Shown here: positions 50,971 through 59,900 of the stretch, piece after piece
Numbering within the stretch: position 1 is the first letter of the stretch
How the letters are laid out: each line of letters starts with the position of its first letter
NCBI GenBank assembly: GCA_036937835.1
Contig: CM072863.1
Coordinates: 8,314,001-8,378,000 of the forward strand
Length of the DNA: 64,000 nt
Direction of reading: 5' to 3'
Origin: Pampus argenteus
Lineage: Eukaryota; Chordata; Actinopteri; Scombriformes; Stromateidae
Program-made: the position numbers and the translations under genes
Notes under the pieces: model-generated
Database searches by the model: none
What the model was told of the DNA's origin: nothing
The model's input: the letters and a program-made list of their open reading frames with translations, nothing else

Positions 50971-53900
50971 ATGTCACATCTGCCCAGCAGCTCAGTCCGC
51001 GACCATATGAAATGGGTTTGTTTTAAGAACACCAAAATGATTACAAATAACTGTATTTGCAGTCTTGTGTCACTCAGGATGTTGTCGTTGATGTCACATT
51101 TGCCATGTCTTAGATGCAAATCATTTCAAATTCCAGCCTGTTTTTTTTTTTTTAAAGGTATGTTATTGTTAGTTAACTATTCTTAAATTTAAACTTTCTG
51201 TTTTTCCAGGCGGGTCTGCTTGGCTGCGAGGCTGTCCTCTCCAGTATGGCCCTGATGCAGGCCAGCTCCATGGCCGCTCCACCCAAAAAAATGATGGCAC
51301 CACTTGGCCATGGACCACCACAGAGAGAGGGACCTGACCGTGCTCCCCAGAGCCATATGATCCTCCCGTCTGGAATGAGCTGTCCACCTCTGGTTAGGAC
51401 CCACTTGGGAAATGTGCAGTAGAAATTTTGCTGTTTTATGATATGTTTTGATTATTGTGAAGGGTGTTAACATTTTGTCTTTTATGAAATTTAAAATTTG
51501 AGAGTGGAAGGTTGTCATGATGATTTATTCTAACTTAAAACAACCTCCACCTCTTGTTTTAGTGGTGTTGTAAGTTGGGATTGGAAAGAGTTCATGTCAT
51601 AATTCACATCGAAAAACATGTTGACATAGTCAGTACCAGGTTTTATGTTGGAGCATATAATGCTGGCTTTGGTATCAAAGTGCAGTAGCAAAAAATTAAC
51701 TTAACAGAGTTTTACATTTATCACTTTGTTTTAGACTTGTCTTGTTCAGATATTTTATTTTTGGAGGTAACTTATCTAAAATACTTTTTCTTTTTCTTGC
51801 TTTTTTAGCTTATCCGGAAGGAAGGTGAATTCCAAGCTCCCCGTCTGCTGGATGAGAAAGAGATGAGGGCCAACGAGGACATGCAGCAGAAAAAAAAGAA
51901 CAGGAAATCAGTAACGCCCTGTAAAGTGAGAGAACAAGAGGGAAGGGGAGGGAAGGTCAGTGGCTGTGATTGCTAAATGGGGAATGGTCTATGCATGTTC
52001 CATTTTTTTGCGTTACAGAAAATGTGTATTTAGAAGCTTGCACATGTTTTTGTGAAAGCATTTAACTTTATTCAAGTGTGCCTCACTTGGAGCTTTCATG
52101 TCTGCACATTTTGTTTGTGTGGGGGTGGGGAGGAGGAGCTCAGGAAAGATGTGGAGGGGGTGGAGGATCTCGAGAGAGGAAAGAGGGGGAGGGGAGCAGA
52201 GCGGAGCACAATAACTGCAGTTGTGTGCATAGGGGGAGCAGTAACATGAGGGCATTAGGCCATAGTAAGGGATTGTGGGGTATTTCTCAATTCAAATGTT
52301 AATTACATTTAGTAAAAAAAATCTGTTATGCCCTGATTTTACATAACCAAGATAATTTGTTTTTAGACATTAAAACAATTAGAAATATACATGAAACTGT
52401 TGGTGGTGTAATGGAAATCATACATTGCATTTGCTAAAAATGTAAATTAGTATATCAATCTTAGTAATTGTGGGTAGGTATGTGTGACAGATTGACAGAG
52501 TGGTGGTAAAATGTACTGTAGTTCATATCATTGGTGCATCGTTGAGGTGGTATTTGAACAAATGTTGAACGGTTATTTTTTACTGTCCACCTTAGGGCAC
52601 AGGTGGAGATGAGAATGGTCCATCATCCAAAGTGCAGAAAAACTTTATTTGTGATCACTGTTACGGCGCATTTAGGAGTGGATACCACCTGAAGAGACAT
52701 ATCCTCATTCATACAGGTATGGGTCATGCTTGGAACAACCCAATTTCACAGTAAAGCCAGCTTTTAATGCCTGATGACATAAATTATTTGTTGAAAGAGG
52801 CTCTGAAAGCTTGAGTTGGACTGAATTTAGGAGTGTGCAACAACTGTAAGGTTTTGCAATGGCCTGCTTTAAAACCTTGTTTAGTAATAGCTTTTGCCTC
52901 ACAGCTAATTGGTGGTATCTGTGGGGACTTGAACTAAAACTGGTGCTCTTCGGTTTAGGGGAGAAGCCGTATGCTTGTGCCGTATGTGACATGAGGTTTA
53001 TTCAGCGTTACCACCTGGAGAGACACAGCCTCATTCACACGGGTATGCGTCCTCTAACCGTACCCATATTACATAAATCTGACTACCTCTGTAGTCTTGA
53101 CACTTGAATCAATGGACAGATGCTTAGGGTTCATTATGTCTGTGGACAGTAATTTCCAACAAAGCCACCCCCCCTCCCCCCAAAGAAAAAAAATCTGTTC
53201 AGCCCAAAACATAAAGCACAGTATTTGTCTTTATAAATATTGGTCCCCCAACACCAAAAAAAAAGTAACTGAAGGCGATGTAATACAGTGCGGTCCAGTA
53301 GTCCCGAGTCCACTATTAAAAACTCTTGTTTCACTATGTATGATTGTCATATGCCACATTATTTCAGCTATTTAAGAAGATCCCAATGATGTTGAAGTCA
53401 CAGTTCTCCTTTTCTAAATGATCTCTGTTCACTTTGATTGAGCTCTGGTGTCTGTGAAGGGAGAAATTAGCTTCTGTAGTGACTGTCAAAACTTTGATCT
53501 TCAACTGTGTTGTTAAGATTGTTTAGTCCATGTCTGTTTTTGGCTCATTCTTTTGACTTGTTTTGTCTGTAAATTTATTATTGACAAGTGAAATAGGATT
53601 TTTTTTTTTGTTCATTTGGATTTGTGTTGTTGGTGCAATTGTTGTTGTGTCCTGTAAAGATGTACGTGTGCCACACTTGTCTTCATATAGTGTGACTTTA
53701 AAGACTAACAACAACCAGGCTAATCCTGCGTGTGCAGCCGTCTAGCAGTTGGTGCATGCTCTCTATTGGGTAATGCTGTTCACAGCCGGTTGTGGTCACA
53801 AGTGCAGCAGACAACACCTGACTACCAAATATGATGATGGGTGTGGTCAGAAGGGCAACCGTCTTAAAACTCACAACTCGTAGATGTCAGAGTAGCAATG

Positions 53901-56900
53901 CTTTTTCACCCTCCGAGATTAATGTGGAGCTTTTCCATTAAATCTTGGTTTGGATTTAACTTAGATGTGGTACTGATTACTACACCAGCGAATCTTTTAG
54001 CATCATGTTATTTTTGAAGTTGAAGCACAAACGGTAGCAACACATGGGTGACCGTAATCATGTCAACGCTGTGTTCTCTGTAACGGTTCTCACTATGGAT
54101 TCAAGGGAATGCTTGTGTTTTAATATGTGAAGGAACGGTATGGCGTGACTGCAGTAAGAACACTTGACTAAAAGTAATTTGATTTTTGATGATGAAAACA
54201 AACAGTTCTGTAAGCAAGAATTTCTGATAGTGGACTTGAAAAGGACTCAAACTTTTGGACCCCAGTGTATGTATGTGAAAGCCTCAAAGCACAGGCCGCA
54301 CGAAACATGTGAGATCATTTTATATGTAATTATGAATTTATCAGTGGGACAGTGTGATTTAATTGCATGGACATCAAAGGACTATGTTTATGTAAAATGG
54401 AAATAAGGTCCTTATACATTTTTATAGTGTCCATATTTCCGTTTCACCTTTTCACATAAAATTCTTTGTTTTTCATTGTCTAAGAAGTTTGCACTGTGGG
54501 GTAAGTCAACCTCTAACCTAGTTTTTCCAAGTAAGTGACTACTGCCTCCAGTATTTATTTAAAAAAAAAAAACACATCAGAAACTAATGTTGACCAATTT
54601 TACCCAACTCTTTATTCATATACATGTATAGTTTTTATTTATTCTGATATCCCAGTAGCTGGATTAAGCAGTTGCTCTTTGTGGCCACACTGCATCTGTT
54701 CTGTCTGTTTTCCACATAGTACATTTAAAAACACATATAGGTATTTTTTTGTCTCTAATTTCAACTTATTCAATAGACTGAATAGTTAATAATTGTATGC
54801 TCTGTGTGTGTAGGGGTGAAGCCGTACGCTTGTTCCATGTGTGACATGAGGTTTTTTCAGCGTTACCACCTGGAGAGACACAGACTCACTCATACGGGTA
54901 TGCGTCCATTTACCGTACCCGGTTCAGGTTAAGAGTTCAAAGTTATTTGATCAGGTTGTCTCATTAAGATGAGGATTTTTTTTAAAGGAGGCCAGAGAAC
55001 AAACATTTACACTAAGATCTCATATAAAACCAACCAGCAAAACTGCAGCATACAAGCAAATATGCAAGCAAAAAGTCCTTCAGGAGTTGATTTGGAATTA
55101 CTCTTGTGGACCCCTCAAAGTGTATTATCCCCTTTGTACCATTGCTGCTCAACAAAATTTTAGTCTAGCTTTATTTTTTATATTTTAGTTGATCAAACGA
55201 AGTAGTTACTTCTACTTCATCATACATTATGTACATAATCAATTATGTGTATTAACATTGAGTATTCATTGAAATGTCCTATTAATAATGGATTGAGGAT
55301 CTTAATAGAAGTTTTTTTTCAAGGAAGTGACATGGTTTCAAAGCCACGGTTAAGAGATGGGGGAGATTGGTCACAATTTAAGAGCAAAATAATGTAATTT
55401 TGTACGAGACCTGCTAACTTAGAAGTTACCTAGTTGAAAACCTAGTTGTGCATGTCTTTTAAACATAGACACAGAAATAACTCACTAATTAATTAAAGTT
55501 TTACAGTCAGTCACAGTTTGTAATACATTTCAGTCGTAGTCATGGCTGATTCCCGAAAGCCATGGTATATTATGGGAATAGTCCTTTGATGTCCACACCT
55601 ATTTTACATGCAGATTAACGGCTCCACAACTCTGTAAATTTTCTGGGTTTTTAATTTAAGAAGCTCCACAGCTGCTTTTACAGATGCTTCTGTTGCAAAC
55701 TAATGGCAGTGATTGGATTGGAAGCTTTTCAATTCTGAGGCAGATCATCACATTGGAGGGCTTAAAAGCAACACACACTTCCATGTTGCTTTAAATCTAA
55801 TTTTAAAGTTTTATTAAACTGCTGCAACCAACATGCTAAAAATGGTGACACCCATCACATAAATGGTGAAGACGTGCGCCAATGTGTCTGCTTTAGCTGG
55901 CCAGTGTGATCATCGTCTCAGATGTTTCTTTGCTCTCTTGACTCTGACTCTTATTTTAAACATGCTTGGCTTGTATCCTGTTGCTGTTTTTTTCATAATG
56001 TACTTGAGATTATTTAAAAACGAAAGCTCCCCATAACAGAAGACATTTTAACCAATTGGAAATAAAACCAAACTCTTTCGCATGAAGCTTTAATTGCAAT
56101 GTGAACTGTCTGCCGGGTCTTAGTGATTCAATGACTGTGAATGATGCTTCCCTTTGATGCTAAAGCAACGTCTTAGCTAATATGTTGATACTTTGTGTAT
56201 GTAGGGGTGAAGCCGTACGCTTGCTCCATGTGTGACATGAGGTTCTTCCAACGTTACCATCTGGCAAGACACAGCCTCACTCATACTGGTATGCGCCTGC
56301 TTATCTCAGCTCATTAGGTAGTGGTTTTATAGAAGTGCCTTAACTTTGAACTCAGCCGTATTAAACAGAGGTTTGAGGTATATAAATTGGCAACCAGCTT
56401 CAATATATATGTAGACTTGACATCAGGAAACATAAAGATGTATCCAGACATGTACTAGGACAGCAAAATATTAAATTCTTGATGTGAATACATGTATATA
56501 CAGCGGGAGACCGTAATGTTGCAACTTCAGCTTTTCCCCTGCTGAATGCTCTACTTCGTTCTGCACAATTATCTCATTTGTTACTCCTAATTTTACAAGA
56601 TCCATTTTTTTTTAATGGGACTGGAATGAACCACTCGAGGTCAAAATACACACAATCGTGTACCGCAAAACTAAGCATTTGTTTCTCAAGGTGGTGGGAT
56701 TATGTGTAGAAACATAAGAAGAGCTACTGTAAGGGAAGAGTTGATAGTTATGTGTTGAAACATATTTTCTTTTCTGTTTCTAGCTAATATTTACGTACTT
56801 TTTATGTGTGTAGGGGTGAAGCCATACGCTTGCTCCATGTGTGACATGAGATTTTTCCAACGCTACCACTTGGCAAGACACAGCCTCACTCACACGGGTA

Positions 56901-59900
56901 TGGGTTCGCCCTTCTTTGTTACGTTAGAGTCCAAATACCCGGTTTAGTGGAGTTTAAATTTTCCTTGTTTGTAGAATAACTTTAGTCTGGCTTTTTAAAA
57001 TATTAGTAATTGTCGGGGCACGCTGAAGGAGCGCCTTTCTGTTTTTTGTCTTAACCCTTTATGGAACTATTTCCAGCCAGCATTTCTAAAATTGTTAGGT
57101 TATTACATCCTGACCCGAGTCTGAAGACTTTTTTTAGCCTTTGCAATGTTTTCATTGAGGCCCCTTCTTCACATATGTCAGCAGACTAGAAAATGATAGC
57201 TCGGTGCTTTTAGTGTGACACCATATTGGTGTCTCTGCTTTTGGCATGTCTGGATACATGATATAAGTGAGTGTGTCCTGTTCAGTTGTTCAATTGTGTT
57301 GTTTTTATAAAACATTGTGCTCTGTGTGTGCAGGGGTGAAGCCATATGCTTGCTCCATGTGTGACATGAGATTTTTCCAGAGATACCACCTGGCAAGACA
57401 CACTCTCACCCATACGGGTACAAGTTTTACTTAAATTACTCTCACCTGACACTTATGGGGATTATAGAGATTTAGTGTACAGGCATTGCCTCCCTTGACA
57501 TGAAGAAAAATCCATGTTTCATTTTATCTGCTAATTGTTTATTGGCTTTTTGAAATGACACATTTTCTGTATTTATCTATGAAGACTAGTATGGCATTAA
57601 AATATAAGGGGTCTTGTAATAACATAAAACACTGACTAGTTTGTGTAAAATGACATATGTTGTGTACATAGTTCATGAGAACACTTTTCTAAAGTTTGGT
57701 ACTGTATGCGTTTAGGGGTGAAGCCATACGCTTGCTCCATGTGTGACATGAGGTTCTTCCAGCGTTACCATTTGGCAAGACACAGCCTCACTCATACTGG
57801 TATGCTTGAATTAATTGTTCCCCTTTCACTATAAAACCTTTTCTATAAACAACCTACTCATGATCTTTTTATTGATGTCCCTCTATATTCAATACCTTAA
57901 TTATGCCTTTGATGGTAAATTTCGCCTTCTAAATAAAACATGTTTAATATGATTTGTAGGCTTTGTTGGAAAACTGTCCACTGAAAAAGTGACTCTTTCT
58001 GTCAGTTACCTTTTTTTAGGACTGTAATGGTACTATTGCATGTGTATTGTTGAGTACTATACTACATATTCAATGAAAGGTACGTTACACTAAAATGCGT
58101 TTAAATGCAGGCATCAATAGTCTAAAATGTGAAGAAAAAGAGGCTATATTTATTATATATTTTATCAGGCAAATACAAGAATGTGCTCGTCTGAATTCGG
58201 AAACGGTGCATCTTGAACGTAGTGTAACTTCAAAAGCTTCAGCATGAGTCTGAAATGTTTTTTTTTTTTTTTCCAACAGTGTGTTTGCAAGATGACCGAA
58301 TATTAGTGAATCCGATCCAAACTGCATTCTGCACTGTTTCTCCTTATTAGTGATGAATTTTAACTATTGATGCCTGCAGGTCCTTAAACTCTTTTTGTGT
58401 AATGTTTCCGACTGTAATAGAGCATGCTGGTGTTAAACAACCTGAAGGCATTTCATTATGGTTTTTTTTTTTTTTTTAAATCTTTGTGTTTATGAACTTC
58501 ATCACTGTTGAAATATATCTAACTTTCTTGTGCTCTGTTTAGGAGTGAAGCCGTATGCTTGTACCATGTGTGACATGAGGTTTATACAACGTTACCAACT
58601 GGAAAGACACAGTCTTACTCATACGGGTACGTCCTCATTATTTGACCATCTCTCCCCTTGACTGTGGTCATGCATGTGCCTTTCATTAATGTTTACATGG
58701 CTGCTTCAAACTCGAGTTTGTATTGCTTTCTGTCACTGTATGTTGCATCTTCAAAGAGCTTCATAAGTACTTCATACTTGCATAATGATACGTCACCTCA
58801 TATTTTTTGTATATGAAATGACATAATGAACATGAAGCAACGATGCCAAGAGCTTGTTCTGATTTGTAGTTTTATTAATGTGTTCACCTTTAGATTAAAT
58901 GTTTTAGCTTTTAGACGTTGTTTTAGACGTTTCCATATTTAGGAAATGTGCTTCTTGAATGTGCTCGATTGAAGACCTAGCAGAAATATTAAATTTAAGA
59001 TCTCTTCTCTTTTATGATATATATAAAAGACTACTACTGTGATCCAAGTTATTTTATTAAGTATGTGTTGGGCCTCGGCTGATGTGAAACAGACATGAAG
59101 TTTACATTTCAACTGAAATGAATGCAGTTTAACTGTAGAGTTGTCTGTCCACAGAGCTCAGTCATTGTGTCATTTCACATTCAAATTAATGGTGAGGAAA
59201 TTGAAATATAATCCTTTTCTATGAATAGTTCAGTTGCATCGTCTGACATTCTTAAAGCAGGCTGTGTGTACGCATCTTTTAAAAAAAAAAATTTTAGTAC
59301 TGCTTTTAAATTTTCATGAGAGCAGAATTAATGTTGTTATTTTTAACATTTATACTTTATCACAAGCTAGGTTTTGTAAGATGCATTTCTGAATATTTTC
59401 AATTACTACAAAATGAGAATTTAATTGCAAACCATTGTCAACCTTTTTCATATATTGTGTATAGCTGTTTACCAACTGCCTAAAATTGTCTAACCTCTGC
59501 GATCAGCGTGACAAATCTATTTAGAAAATCTACATGTGGAAACGATGCAAACACAAACTTGTATCGGCGTAGAGTGAGAAACTTATGCTAGTTGGAATGT
59601 GTCCATTAAGGACCTCAATTTTGTCTCAATTGTCTGCCCATTTCGGTAAGTTTTTAGGTTCGAAGATAATTACTTTTACCATACCATAGAGTCATAGTAA
59701 TTATAGTTTAGCTTCATTCAGATGTGAAAATGTCATCTCCAATTGGAATTGCAGATGTGTTTTGAAGGCAAACAAAGCGCTGATAAGTGCAACCAAACTT
59801 TACTAAGCCATTAGTAAAGTTTAACGTCGATCATTTTTGGCAGTTGAGTTTTTTTCTTTTTAATGCTAAAGTTGGTACTTTGTGTGTATAGGGGTGAAGC

